Assembly: GCA_950295325.1 (NCBI GenBank) | Contig: OX485806.1 | Span: 28,644,001 to 28,708,000, forward strand | Length of the DNA: 64,000 nucleotides | Direction of reading: 5' to 3' | Source of the DNA: Polytrichum commune | Lineage: Eukaryota > Streptophyta > Polytrichopsida > Polytrichales > Polytrichaceae | Shown: positions 34,020 through 47,700 of the stretch, in pieces | Layout: every line of letters starts with the position of its first letter | How positions within the stretch are numbered: the stretch's first letter is position 1 | Position numbers and translations under genes: made by a program | The notes under the pieces: generated by a model | Database searches by the model: none | What the model was told of the DNA's origin: nothing | The model's input: only the letters and a program-made list of their open reading frames with translations

Positions 34020-34240
34020 GTGGGGAGAACCGACTGCTAGTTACTGATGAACCGGTTGAGTTTGACAAATAACCTGTTGAAGTTCAGGAGTTCAGGAAAA
34101 TAACAGATCATTTTAGAAGAATCTGTAGAATATTCCTCAAATTAATAAAGAAAACTGAAAGATCACAACATGTAACCGGTTGGACTTTAAAACACTAGGA
34201 TTCCGACCGATTATGCCCAGAAATCACCCCGGCAGTGAGC
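34020..34240 (+). repeat. Third copy of the dispersed repeat
   Basis: It contains GGGGAGAACCGACT, AACCGGTTGAG, GATCACAACATGTAACCGG and AAACACTAGGATTCCGACC. It matches 27,165-27,365 in the same orientation and 26,530-26,730 in the opposite one, so the Harbinger region and bZIP exon lie between inverted copies. Confidence 0.7.
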
Positions 34241-34244
34241 CTAG

Positions 34245-35950
34245 TGAAAAATCAACATTGGTAATCTACAAACCCGTTGATCTATAGTGCCCACCAGAGG
34301 AAAGCTTCTTTGTTTCACAAATGGGTGTAGAATGCTACCTTTTCTCCTTCGTTTAATTTCAGAAACTTTGGAGCTAAAAATGTTCAAAAACTAAAACAAG
34401 TTTGGTTGAAGGAAGCAAACCCATGTCATTGGCCCCCTTGCTGAGAAGTTGATGGAAACACGAGTTGCTGAAATATGATCTGCCTCAGGATTCGAATGGC
34501 CTTGGATATATCAGTGTGAACGTCGATACGCACACTCAGATTCTTAATTTCTACAGCCGGTGAACAATTGGACACTCATCAGTGAACAAACAAACCCTTG
34601 GAAGTCTCAATTTTCAAAAAACCCTTGTAAGTCAGAAGGTTCATACCCACATCGCTTGTGATACCGACAGATTATAAGGCACCAGCTTCAAATTCAAAAA
34701 ACAGGACACCACTACCAACATTGATGGCAAACACCGAAACCCCAAACAAGAAACTTTCCGGGCAATAGGTCAGGGCTTCACGAGCGGGCAGAACCGCTGT
34801 TCGCCTCGCAGAGACTTGCTGTCGAAAATTCCCATAAGTGCCTACCCCCACTTCACCCAACACATAAAGCATGGGCATCGCTCAAGACCCAGAAAATTTC
34901 ACCGTAGACACTCAAGGACTGGACCCGCACAGCACGCATCTTCTTGGGCACATTGAGGATCGTCCGAAAGTTTTGTGGAATGAGAAGAAAAAAACCTGTT
35001 ACAGCCAGAGAAATCGCTGCGAGCCTTCTGATTCTGATTTACCCCACAGCCATCACTAAGTTGGCTCCAAACTTAACTTGGACTGCTACCCACCTACCTT
35101 ACTCACCGCCTGATCCAAGAAGTTGCAGCAAGCATATGTCACCCATGCTCGGGGGGGACACTGGCGAAAAACGTAGGAACTACGTGCGATAAAATATAGG
35201 GTCTTGTATAAAAATTTGGCGTAAATTTTGTAAAATTATTAGATGTAGAATAGGGTGCTCTGGGATTGTGAAACATGATTATATGTAATATAGCATTTGA
35301 CAAAACATGATTAAATTACCTAAGTGGTACATATAAAATAGCATGGAGAAAAAGTGATAGTTTCAAAAATTAAATACTTTGCCACCAAAATATAAAACCG
35401 GCCCCACTTTAGACCTTTCGGAAATTGCATAAATGAAAAAAAAAATGCCAGCTAATTGCCTAAATACATTAGGAAATGGGGTCTATCAACCGATAAATTT
35501 TGCACTCTCTAGGCCCACTCTCGGGTAAAAATTGAAAAATCCGAGCTACCTCCAAAAAGCTCGGCAATTAGCCGTTTCCTCTAGAGAACTCCCCGGACTC
35601 TGCTCCCGCCTTCTCTCGCCCCCGCCTCCATCAACCCTAGTTGGCAGACCTCAACTTGGTGCAAGAGTGGCACTCTGCTTCTCCGAGGCCCTGGAACAAT
35701 CGGAGGATTCGGCTTCCAAACAATCGAAAACAATCAAGCAATCACCACCGGAAGCCTGGACATATAAGTAATATAGGGTACCATAAAATCAACCATCCAA
35801 GAATTTATAATTACCAATAGGGTGCAAATAATCACAACAATTTACCATTATTTCAAAAATTAGCATCCCTTATAATCCTTTCTCATAGGTAAATACCCCC
35901 CATTTTAATAGGTCATTATCGCAGGTGTATGCAAAATATACAAGGGAGTG
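34245..35950. other. Region with no recognised gene
   Basis: Short frames exist at 34,878-34,672 (minus, 68 codons) and 35,532-35,771 (plus, 79 codons), the latter with a Pro-Ser stretch. Neither resembles a known family. The stretch 35,180-35,480 is AT-rich. Confidence 0.35.
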
Positions 35951-35968
35951 CCCCCCCCCCCCCCCCCC
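35951..35968. repeat. Poly-C run of 18
   Basis: This is a homopolymer C tract in otherwise mixed sequence. Its length may be unreliable in the assembly. Confidence 0.9.
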
Positions 35969-37770
35969 GAGCACCCATGTGTAACTGGACTCACCGCTCT
36001 GCAGATGATCGATCGGTGCTGGAATGGGTAGTCTTTGAAGAAGAAGAATGGTCATTTAGCAGTAGACAGACAGATCCCAATTGAAAGTGGTGAGACAGTG
36101 GCTTGAGTTATCTCTTCACAATTTCCTCTGCGACCGCTCCGCACACCGCCCGGCAGCCCTCGCACCCACCTCGCAAACCCCGGACACAGCTCCCGCACAT
36201 TGTGAGCATCTGCCGGAGCGGATGAAGTTCATCTCTGGTTGCCGGATTTTCATTCAACTCATCCAGGACTCAAGCAAAACGTTGGTATTTGCCAACGGTG
36301 AGAAAGCAGGGGAAAGAGCAGCTCTATGACTCTTTCCGGCAGGACACACAAGCCGACAAGCTCTGACAGCTACCACACTCCTCCATTCTGGCACCCGCAT
36401 GTGTGGTGCCAGTTAAGCCCCAAACACCGGTCCCGGCACCATAACCGGCATGAACACCCCGGGTGTGGCCCCCCCCTAAGTGACTCGGTAAGTAGGACAA
36501 GGATGCCTTGTCATAGTCCATAGCAAGACCCCTCGCATGCAATATATATAGTACTCCACAACTTTTGTGAATGGAGTAGATTGCATTCAAGTAATTTACG
36601 GTTGAATCAAGGAGGATGTGATGATGCTGTTGCACTTATGATATTCACTCCGGATTGCTTAATCTGTCAAGAGTAGAATCAATTAAGGTAAATGTTAGGG
36701 TTGGCTTCAGCTATTTGGGAGTTTCGGGCAGGCTTGTAATTTGTGAAAGTCCTTTGTTCACACCAAATAGACGAACTTGGACAATTTAGATCCGATGCAA
36801 GAAATTGTGAGGTATTTCATGTGCTCGACTAGCCACTGGCTCAGTGTTGATGCATTGGAACTTGATCAAAGCTTACCTCTTGCCACTGCTGTGTTTACGG
36901 TTAGTGAGGGACTTTGTGACAGAATGCTTGATTCAGATACCATGAAATAGTAAGGATTCGACCTAGCTTCTTGGTTTTTTAACAAATAGAAATCAAATAC
37001 TCTAAATAACAAAGAGAAAATTGGCGAGTGTAGCCCTCCTTTGAAACAATTGTACCCAAAGTTACTGTGCTGGAGGGACACTCAAGCACAATGTAACCAC
37101 ATCAGGCCAATTGTGATGCTCCAAGTTTTCATGGGGATCACATGGTCTTGGGATTTGTAATGACTAAGTAAAATCATCCATCGTGGATGAAGGCATTTTT
37201 TTTTTTTTTAAAGCCCCCACTAGGTTGAGGGCGGCTTATTCCAATTTGATTTTATTAGAATAATTAAGAGTCTTTGTTGCAGTGCGTATGTTTGACAAAG
37301 TTTTTGTAAGTTTTTCACTTTTGACACGCAAAAACTTGCACAAAAGAAAAAGAAAAAAAGTCAATTGACACGCGCAATTTAGAAGTTGACACATACTGTG
37401 ACTTGTGAAGGAAAAAACACACGTCAATTGACACACTCTAAATTGAAATGACACGTATTATTAGGAAACTTAAGTACTATAAAATGCAGCTCAAGTATCT
37501 GGAAAACATAACCCATAATAGTAGGAGAACTTCCTACACTCACTTACATGCTTAAGTTTAACCTTGTTCTTGTAATTTCCTTCGTAACCGGGAAGGCTCT
37601 ACAGTTGAGACGGTGATCAAAGAGGTGGTGGAGGCTAAGTACAAGGCTGACAAGATCATTGTTCCTGGTCTATTGTGGATGTATTTCCACAGTTGTTTTG
37701 TACAAGTGTGTGAATGAACAATTTGTCCCAACGGATCTCAAAGAGTGATGCTTTGGCTAGTTTAAAATTG
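35969..37770. other. Region with no recognised gene
   Basis: The GC-rich stretch 36,405-36,480 resembles the inverse of 24,240-24,300. A short reading stretch near 37,600-37,690 (REGSTVETVIKEVVEAKY...) looks coding-like for about 30 codons but lacks a start and splice context. Other frames are unremarkable. Confidence 0.35.
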
Positions 37771-37782
37771 GGTTAATTCTAA

Positions 37783-38459
37783 CACGGGTAGATCACTCTA
37801 AGGCATTTTTGTGCACCACGTGCGGCTGGGGTTTTTTTGTTTTGGGGCTATTTACCTTCAAGGGCTGAATTAAAGCCTCCCTATAATTACTTAAAATTTA
37901 AAATTGGCCCATTCGTTTGCACCCTTCCATTACTTATATTGTCCAAGTCATTGCAATTTTTTGTACTTTATATTCCTTTTAAGTAATAAAAGCTAATCTA
38001 CTTCCTAACGCAATTGATGAGTGTTGAGGGAAAGCATGGAAACAAAGAAGGGTGCAAACAGTAATACCATTGCAAACAGAGTTATGAAGAAAACACATAG
38101 GAGACCATAGCAAAAAAATATCATTGCAAATACTGTTATGATGAAAACACATAGGAGATGCCAACACAAATACCATAGTGGTCATTGCATTATCATCCAT
38201 CCCCGTGAGTCCTAAACCCATTTACATACTATACTAAACATACCTTCTAGGATCCTTATCTACAGCCCCTATATTAATTTTACAAAAAATTAATGGCCCA
38301 CGTTTTATGTCCATCTAAATTACTTATAATGGGATTGTCTACATTTAATGGCCCCTTCATTATTTGGAATTCCTTTATAATTTTTATTTCAAATGATTTT
38401 AATCCTCTCTATATTATGCCGCACGTCGTTTTTAAAATGCACTAAGTGATCTACCCGTG
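37783..38459. mobile_element. hAT-type MITE, copy 1, 8-bp TSD
   Basis: The ends are CACGGGTAGATCACT and its inverse AGTGATCTACCCGTG. AATTCTAA flanks both sides (37,775-37,782 and 38,460-38,467), a perfect 8-bp duplication. It is 677 bp with no transposase. It is longer than its sister at 39,396 because of an extra internal repeat of AACACATAGGAGA at 38,040-38,160. Confidence 0.92.
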
Positions 38460-38467
38460 AATTCTAA

Positions 38468-40045
38468 GGCGTCCTAGCTTGACACTAGATGATTTGAAGT
38501 AAACTTTGCATAGTGCAGATGGTACATCAGAATCTATGTTTGAGGTTGTCACTCGACCATTGGAGAAAATGCATTGGATGATTCTCAACCAAGTAGCTTC
38601 AACCACTGATGGGGCTTCTAGTATGACGAGACATTGTACGGCACTAGCAGCTAGAATGCGTGCAGAGGTTTCAACTCTTATGAATGTGTATTATATTACA
38701 CATCATGAAGCTTTAGCTGCAAGAGATGCAACTAGAGTTTTTCTAGGGTTCAAATGTTGGATTGTTTTGCCAACAAGGTTTATGAGTGGGTGGGCCGTAG
38801 TACAGAACGATGCAATGAGCTAAAACGATTGTCGAAGGATGTATTTAAAAAAGATTATCTAGTGGTTTTACAAATTCATGCAGTATGGTGGTTTTCTTGA
38901 GGTAATGTCGTGACTTGCTTACTACAGTGCATGCCGGCGGTATTAGAATTATTCAAAGATGAAGAGCCGCATTGGTATGAGATCATGTGCTCTTTTAAAT
39001 TCCATTTTTATTTGAACTTGCTTGTAGATGTTTTACACGAGTTGAATAAATTGAATATCAAATTTCAATATGATATGGTTGATGTCACAAATATTAGTGC
39101 AACCATCGATATCACTATTTTAATTTTATCGTGTCATTTTTTATCCGGGAATGGGCCTATGTTTGGTCGTACAAGCAAGAATTTGGGGAAAATTTTGAGG
39201 GAATCTTCAAGAATTCTTCAGTTGAGTGATGAAAACAATACAGAAGATTGTATTATTCATGCTTCGGCAACCGATGGGTCCAATGAACTACAACAATGCA
39301 TATTATTGGGTGCATCTTATGTGCAAAGAGTTGTTCATGCTTTGAATGATCGTTTCCCATACCTTCCAATATTCAATGCAGCCAAACTTTTCAGCCATGG
39401 GTAGATCACTCTAAGGCATTTTTGTGCACCACGTGCAGCTGGGGATTTTTTGTTTTGGGGCTATTTACCTTCAAGGGTTGAATTAAAGCCTCCCTATAAT
39501 TACTTAAATTTCAAAAATGGCCCATTTGTTTGCACCCTACCATTACTTGTATTGTCCAAGTCACTGCAATTTTTTATACTCTATATTCCTTTTAAATAAT
39601 TTTGGACAGACGGAAATCCCAATTATCATCCATCCCCGTGAGTCCTAAACCCATTTACATACCATACTAAACATACCTTCTAGGATCCTTATCTTCAGCC
39701 CCTATATTAATTTTACAAAAAAATAATGGCCCACGTTTTATGTCCATCTAACTTATTTATAATGGGATTGTCTACATTTAATGGCCCCTTCATTATTAGG
39801 AATTCCTTTATAATTTATATTTCAAATGATTTTAATCCTCTCTATATTATGCCGCATGTCGTTTTTAAAATGCACTAAGTGATCTACCCGTGTTTTCAGC
39901 CCTCGTAATAATCCAAGTGATGATAATGACCGAATCACAGATACCGAATTGTGGCTCGAAAGGATATTATTAAAGTTTCAATACACTAAAGAAGAAAGTG
40001 ATATGTGTAACGGAGAACTCCTGAAATTTGCGGAAACACTTTGAC
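38468..40045 (+). mobile_element. hAT transposase relic, interrupted by a MITE
   Basis: The plus-strand frames 38,506-38,823 and 38,910-39,404 read TTDGASSMT and then ALAARDATRVFLG, followed by a Cys/Trp-rich part and LNDRFPYLPIFNAAKLF. This matches the DUF4371/zinc-finger-862-like hAT family and the minus-strand copy at 13,830-14,508. A frame break lies near 38,823. After the MITE (39,396-39,892) the frame resumes as PRNNPSDDNDRI and a Trp-rich LWLERILLKFQY segment to about 40,045. Only the middle and C-terminal parts remain, and the hAT_C dimer helix is missing. Confidence 0.75.
39396..39892. mobile_element. hAT-type MITE, copy 2, inside transposase relic
   Basis: The ends are CATGGGTAGATCACT and AGTGATCTACCCGTG. 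TTTTCAGC flanks both sides (39,388-39,395 and 39,893-39,900), a perfect 8-bp duplication. The target is the transposase sequence, which reads through once one TSD is removed. It matches the element at 37,783-38,459 and is 497 bp long. Confidence 0.92.
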
Positions 40046-40264
40046 ATGAGTGTGAGAACAAAACAATATTTGAGGCTTGGCTAGGGGTGCATTTATTTTT
40101 AATCTATATTAAAATACATATTCTAAAATGCATTTTTTAAATACTCAAAGAAATTTGAGGCGTTTTTTAATGTCTTTTATTACAAATTCACTACTACATT
40201 TAGTCCAAGCCAGTAGAGTGAATATAAATACGCAGAACTTTGCCAATTGTTCCATATTACCATA

Positions 40265-41962
40265 TAGCATTAGTGCATTCACGTAGGTTTCAAGGAAGGT
40301 AGATCTACTTTGGATCACATCCTTACACTACAATCTCTATTCAAACAAGAGATATTTGCATGTTGATGTCTTTATTCTTTCTTTGTCAATTTCAAAAAAA
40401 ACTTTTGACACATTCCCGCGTGACAAGCTTTGGGAACGCCTCCAAAGACTAGGGGTACCACCTCATTTGCAACAAGATGTAAAAGCCATGGACACCGCAG
40501 TCCACACAAAAGTTTGAATAAACGGTGACACACATGGTGAAGTAATGTCCGACATCGGCGTTGAATAAGGATGTCCCCTCTCCCCCACACTATTTGGCTT
40601 GTACATTGATGAACTTGAAACATATTTGGATGAGATCGACAGGGGTTCTCCGTGCTTATTTAACACAGATTTGCCATTCTTCTTTTTGCCGACGATGTTG
40701 TTCTACTTTCTAGATCAGGCGCAAACCTACGATGACTTTTAAACAAGCTATATGAGTTTTGCACTTCTTTTGGCCTTGAAGTTAATATAGCTAAGACTAA
40801 AATTATGATATTTGGCCACAACAAAAAGAAATTAAACCAAAATGCATTTTACCTAAACAAGGAACAACTTGAGATCGCTCATGAATACAAATACCTTGGG
40901 ATTGATATTTATTCACATGATTACTTTGAGCCATCTGTAAAAGGCGAGGAATTGCAGGTATGAAAGCGTTGATGGGAACTTTAAAGGAAAGAAGCAGTAA
41001 TCGGCATCACATGTTGGGAATTAAAATCTCACCTATTCAAGGCTTTAGTGCTTCCTACTTTCACTTATGGCACTGAAATTTGGGGAGGTGACTTGAAAAA
41101 CTCTCATTGGAAAGTCTTTGAGAAGGGCATTAAGATGTATATGATGTCTCGCGTCAAAGTGCATTCTTCAACTACCTATCATATCTTACTGGCCAAATTT
41201 AGAGAACTTCTCATAGAGTTATACGCTCTCAAGCCTACTATGGTCTTTCAACAATAGATTGCCCACCTATCCCCCTCTTGGCTAGTGAATAAAGTAGCCT
41301 CACTATCCCAACGCTTGGCCAAACAAGGATTTAACACTTGGTACAAATCAACAACCATATGGAAGACATCATGGGGTTTATCTCATTGGGAAACCCATGA
41401 CAACCCAACCTCATCAAAAACAACATATGTTGATATCAACGAGTTTTTTCTTGCTAAAGAGTGGAACTCTTTCCATCTCTTTGGGAAGAAACTAGATTAC
41501 CTCCACCTCAAGGATTTTCTTAAATACGAATGGGAGTTGTACTTGAAGCCACCATTGACTCCACCACAACACAAGATCATTGTTGCCTACTACACCTCGA
41601 ACCATGGACTTGCCATTGAAACTAGACAATGGACCAGTATCCCTATCTCTAAAGATACTAGACTATGACACTTTTGCTCCTATAATGCAATTAAAAATGA
41701 GACACATATCGTGTTGAAATGTCCCCTATACAACCCCATTAAAGATAAGTTTCCATCACTATTTGAGAACGTAGTTCCAACGAGCCTCAAGTCTTTCTTT
41801 CAATTAGACCAACAAGTTAACATTAGCCCCTATCTCACGGAGCCTACCGCACTCCTCCACTCTAGAGAATTAATTGGTTTGAAACTATCTTGATGTACTT
41901 TCAATTCCATTAGCCTTTTCAGCTTTCCAGACAATAAAATCAATTTCATTTCATTTCATTCA
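40265..41962 (+). mobile_element. Decayed non-LTR (LINE) retrotransposon, 5'-truncated
   Basis: Fragments of a reverse transcriptase are seen in order: GFKEGRSTLDHILTLQ, RDKLWERLQRLGVPP, GCPLSPTLFGLYIDELE, an FADD catalytic motif in a shifted frame near 40,690, IAKTKIMIFGHNK and YKYLGIDI. A C-terminal domain follows at about 41,285-41,893, with CPLYNPIKDKFPSLFENV near the end. Stops and frameshifts break it repeatedly. The 3' end has CAATAAAATCAATTTCATTTC and further TTTCA repeats, typical of a LINE tail. No endonuclease or first ORF is seen, so the copy is truncated on the left. Confidence 0.85.
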
Positions 41963-44775
41963 TTGTAAGCATCCTTGCCAGGTCATGCCTTGTCAACTTT
42001 CTGATGTTTTGTAGAGTTAGTTAGATGGTGATAAAACAACACCCTAAAATCTTGCACAATAAGTACATATTGATTCTCAGAATGACCATTTCATCAAGCA
42101 TTAGGCTCGCGTGTCAATTTTGGCTCATCTACCAATAGGCTTGAATGCTAGTTACTTTTTGCATGTGAAACTCAAATAAGACATATTTTTGTACATTGAA
42201 ATCCCCTTTCAAGTGCTAATGAGAAACATCTAAGACTTCATCAACATAAATAACATCAAATACGCTTAGCACCTCCTACCTATGACAAGGTTTTTATTGG
42301 TACCTGATTTAGATTGTGTCATTTGTAACATACTGGACAAAACTTAATGCATACAATTAGGTTGTGCCCAAAAGTCATGCATATGTCTAGATCATGTCAA
42401 CAAAAGTGCACTTCCAATAACCAACTACATCAGGGGAGCTCTGATTTTCAATCTGGTATTTGTTGATGTTTCATAAAATTTGGATCATCCAGCACAAGGA
42501 TGATTTGACAGTCAAATTGATGGCACTATATTGAGGCCATGCCAATGAGAATTAAAAGGACAATTACAACAGTGCAATCATGCAATATGACCCAAATCTG
42601 ATTCACAGTTGGCCCCAATGGGGAATTTTACAGCGATGGAGTGTCTTCATGGAAACATAAAGAAACATTCAATCATGAAGCAATGCACACTATTCTTCGC
42701 TGGGGACACTTACGCTGCTATGTCAATCGGTATGCCAAAATCTAAGTGAAGTCTATCCAGACTTGCAGAGGCATTGAATCCATCCTGTAAACTTAAATGT
42801 TACCTATGTAGGCATGTGCACTACCTGCATACAACCAAACCAACAGACATAAAAAAAAAATCAGCCAATACAAAAAAGATGTCTAACTATAACACGCGCT
42901 GGGAGCAGAAATAGAAACTGAATTGTTTTCACAGACTTGAGCAGGTATTCTACCAACATTTAGAGCAAATTGAATATGTGAGAGGAAATCTTATTGAATA
43001 CAAAACAAACTGTAGACCAACTTGACAGAGATACCCCAGTAGTTGTAAATGCGGATCCTCAAGTACATTATTGGAACTATTTCCTCAATATTCCAAAGAC
43101 TTGTAATGAAAGCAGAAAAAAAACATTTATGCTTGAGTTTGTCTACTGGGACAAATATCGTCATCTTTATAAAATTCATTAAGAATCTTTATTTGTTGAG
43201 AATTCAAAAACGTTTAATAATTCTGATGTGTTAATTTATCCCTGTTTACAGTGACATGACATTGAAACTAAGTTGTGACTTCTTTATCATTGAATTATTA
43301 CTAGCAACATATAAACGATATCTTCCTGAGTCCAAATTTAGTGCTCACTATGATTAACCTCTATTCCCAAAGTGCAGAAATTTTCTTTGATACTCACACA
43401 GAAATACAATGGACTTTAATGTATTCACATCATCTGATTAACCTCAAACTGGTTTTGTACACAACTATTTACTCAAAATGGTTTTTTATCTACCCCTCCT
43501 CTCTGACACCTCAGTGAGAAGCAGTAAACACAAATGCTTTGAAATCACATGTACTCTGCCACACTTTTGGCATATTAGTCTCACTTTTTTCAGTTCAGTT
43601 GTCATTAGAACAACATACAAAAGCATATCTCCTTATTTCAATTTGCTTCAGCATTAAGTATCCTATAACATGACATAACAAGATCAAATCCAAGTTCATG
43701 GTTGATGTTCAGAAGAGAAATGGTGTTGAAAATAGAATACTTGCTTACGGCGCCAATCCCTTTAAAGCCATGAAGATATAGTAGGTAAAGAAATAATCTC
43801 CATATAATCTCAGACTCACCTAACCACTGTGAATCCATCACTGGGAATTATGTCTGATCTCACAACTGCCAAACTTCTGTACTGATTTGCACTATTCCTC
43901 TGCAAGGCATGCATCTGATAGTTGGTCATCAATTACATTGAAGTCAAAGAGCAAATAGTAATGTGTCAATATTAACTGGAAAGAGTAGAAAAAGTGTCAT
44001 TATCTTGGATCAATACTCCTCCTTAGACCTATTACACAAATTTAATAAAACCACACTGAAGGTGACTAGTACCTTCTTTGAAGCTCCTTCACAACAAACT
44101 ATGCCATTTGAGACGTGTCCACCTGAGAGACACTGCAGAGATGCAGAGCCATGACAACATCTCAGATTATCATTGAGAACAACCATGTTTAGCAGAAACT
44201 TACTTCACCTTCTCTGTGACTTAAATCTATACAAACTAAGGACCACTTCCACATATAAGGTGATTGAATTTCTTTTGCCAACTATTAAAATGTGTGAAAA
44301 CCAGACTTAATCCTAGCATGCTTTTATCCAGGCTCTTGACAACAAGGCATTCTTTACATTACAAAGAATTTTGATGCATTGATAGTCTCACAATGAAGAA
44401 TACAAGGAAAACAAGGGAGTAAACCTGGTCTACTCCATAACAAGCCACAGAAAGCTTTAAAGAAGATTCTGGGCTATACAAAACTGTGAGCTCAAACAAA
44501 TCAACAGTGACTTTCAAGAGGTGGCTTAGAAATGAATAACAATTAACAGCTCCAGAGTGACAGCCACTATAGTGTTTCATCAACATGTAAAAGTTTGATG
44601 TCTCATGTTGAGAGATCTTGCAATAACAGATATGTTGAACAAATGAGAGCTCATCTATAGACTATAGAGCTTCTTCACAGCGAGGAGGGCCTAAGCAGAG
44701 ATTTCTAGGGCCCAGTCCTGTCAGAATGCAGAATGTGGACTTAAGAAGAGATGGTCAAGGCTTTTGATAAAAGAC
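41963..44775. other. Intergenic, downstream of SIN3
   Basis: AT-rich sequence with no gene recognised. The part next to 44,775 is presumably the 3' UTR and terminator region of SIN3 (minus strand). Short frames up to 75 codons are of no recognisable type. Confidence 0.5.
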
Positions 44776-47700
44776 CTACCCGTCATTTAAAAGAGTCAAT
44801 CTTTGGTGAACCCATTCACCAAATCGCTGTCGCTGAACCTCCTTCAGTTTGTGCTCATCTCGATTGACCTTAGATCGCAGTGGTGTGCACCTCAAGAAAA
44901 TGTCTTCAGTGTCAAGAACATACGAGACCTTGGAAGTACGGCTTGAGATTTTGTACTCTAGTCCATTCACCACCCTCACATTCTCCATTGCGCTCTGAAG
45001 TGCAACATTTTCATCGTCGCTTGCATGCTTTTTCTTCCTATTTCTTCTCATAAAAACTCGATGATTCTGCATTGTTGGTATTGAAATGAAGAATTCATCC
45101 AAGTAACTTTGAAACGAGGACTCTAAGGCATGACCAGAAACTTCCAGTTTGTCTGACCCCCCTTCCATCAGCTGTATACACAACTCGCTTGTACTGGACC
45201 TGTGCTCAAGTCGATATATGTTTTCATCATGAAGGAGCACGCAGGCATTTGCATAATAGACCTGATCGACAGCTTCACCAGCGTTCTCATATGCATGAAG
45301 CAACAGTAGCTTGAGGGCAGCATCATCTGAAGCTGCAGCTTGTAACTGCTTCACGAGCTTGAATATGAGCTTGTCAAGAGTGAACAAGACATAAGACTGT
45401 GTGCCAATAATTGCCCTACACTCATCTTCAAATTTGGAGTTCTCCACTGAACCATCAAGTAGGCTGTAAAGCACCTGCATAAACCTTGAATACAAGTTGG
45501 GTGAAGCACCATCTTTTGTCTTCTTCTGAGCTGCCAGAGCTGCATTTTTCTTTGCTGATAATATCCGCTCATATAATGTTTGATGAAGCCTGAACACACA
45601 GTGCAAATATGAGAAAAAAAATTCACTCAAAAGCAAGTGACTGCAATCACACTAGTGTACTGATGCCTCCCCTCCTAAACTACAGAAAAATGATCCCACT
45701 TTCATATGTATTGTTACAAACCCCCAAACCCCTGGGCACGTTCTCTAAGGGTTTAAACATAAGGGTTTCACTATAGCAGCACAACACAACGTCTCCACAA
45801 AAGAAAAATAGTCTTTATGCTGATAGTAGTAACCGATTCCTTCACAGAGTACTCACACTTTGAATATGAATTCAATACAGGTTAGAAAAGCCACAGGTTT
45901 AGTGCACCAAACCTGAAAAGAATATAAAAGAGATCATTTCCATAGAATATTCTCCCATCTTTCCTTGGATGTGAACCAACCACCAGACCTTCAGAAAAGC
46001 CGGTGTATGCTGCCAAAGGCTTGCACAAAGAGAATGAACGATCTGGTGATGCTAGAGACGAGTTACCATCCCCATCCCCATCATCTGCATCTGCCATGCC
46101 TTCTGCTTCTCCTTCACTTTCTGCCTTTCCTTCCTGTTCATCATCCTCATCATCATCATCTTCATGCTCAGACTGCTCCTCACCTGATTCACTTCCAGAA
46201 ACCTCCTCACCAGCTTCTGTGGCATTATCACTGTCTTCAGTTGACTTTTGAGCACTTTCCTCCCCTTCATCATCTGCATCTGCATGTCACAGGTTTAGAT
46301 AGGGCGCACAGTCAGAAGGGCAGAAGCACACAATCATGGAAAACCACCTTTCAGAAGCTGGAGAACACATATATGTGCAAATCATCACTTTATCAGTGCA
46401 GTAAACAGATTAGAACTAGCAACATCATTTCATAGAAACTCTTAGAATGTCGTTCAGAAATCATAATTTGAAGTGGTATATATGACAAGGACACAAAAAT
46501 TGTGCAACAGGAGGAGGCTGCAGTACCTTGGTCATGATCCATTTCAGTTCCACCTACACCTTCCACATCCTCATCATCATGGCCAAAATCTTTCATGAGA
46601 CCATTTTCCTCGAGACCTTGAGAAGAATTGAACTTGGTTTTGTGTTTGTCCTCGAGTTCAGGAGAGGGTGAGAGTTCACCTTCTTCTCTGTCCCCCCTAC
46701 CGAGAACATCAACCCTGTCTATTTCCATTATTGAATCAAGATCCTCAGATCTTGACCCTATCCCCCTGCTCTCAGGAATAACTGCATTAAACCTCACTTC
46801 CACTTCTGCTTTCTCAGCTGCTGCATTGCCTTGTTGAGCCACTGCATTGTCAGTAGGCAACTCACCAGAGCTTCTTGGAGATACTCCCTGTGCTCCTGTG
46901 TTAGGCCTCATTTGTAGCACCAGCATATTTTCTAGTGAACCATCAGCTTGGGGCACAGAACCTGAACCAGCTACTATGCCAGGCATTTCCACATTTCCAA
47001 CATCAGCAGCTGTATCCTTACCAGCTTGGACACTTCCTGTTACCTCGGAAATTCTATATCCAGCAGCGCTTGGAGGCTCCGACCCACCATTCATGGTTGC
47101 AAAATGCCTCTTCCCTATATGATCCACAGAAAAATCGTCTAGGTTACTTGTAGCTGTTGCAAACTCTTCCATGGGAACATTAGCCTTCAGATCTGTAGCT
47201 GACCCAACAGCCTCCGGGGGTGTTGCTTCCCCTTCACTACCCCCACTGCAATTTGCAATTGCCTGACTCCCTCTTGGCTTCACCAAGTGCACTCGGGCAG
47301 CATCCTCCATGTCTTCTGCTCCATGTGCACGAGGGGGGATGCCAAACATCGGCTCTATGAATGTGGTCCATATCCGCATAATTTTCCCAATTTGCTCTGA
47401 AGATGTGCAGATTTCCTCTGATGAGTACTTGACGATCTGGTACAAATCTTCGTGTACAGAGATATCTGAGAATTCAAATGTTAAGTCAGGAAGTAAAGGT
47501 CTGCGATTGCCAGCTGCAATAGCCAGCATTGTGTCATCCTCCCTCCTCTTCTTGTCATTGATCTCTTTGATTTCAGATAGAAGTCCTTTAGTGCTGAGGG
47601 CCTTTTTGTCCTGCTGTCTGAAGTAAAAGCTGCGGTGGTCCAAAGCCCTGTAGCAGTTTTTGGCATAAACTTCTGCCCACACCTTATTCATGTCTGTGCG

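Noticed and set aside
45965-46435. 156-codon plus-strand frame antisense to SIN3
   Set aside because: A His/Pro-rich shadow of the acidic exon 3 of SIN3.
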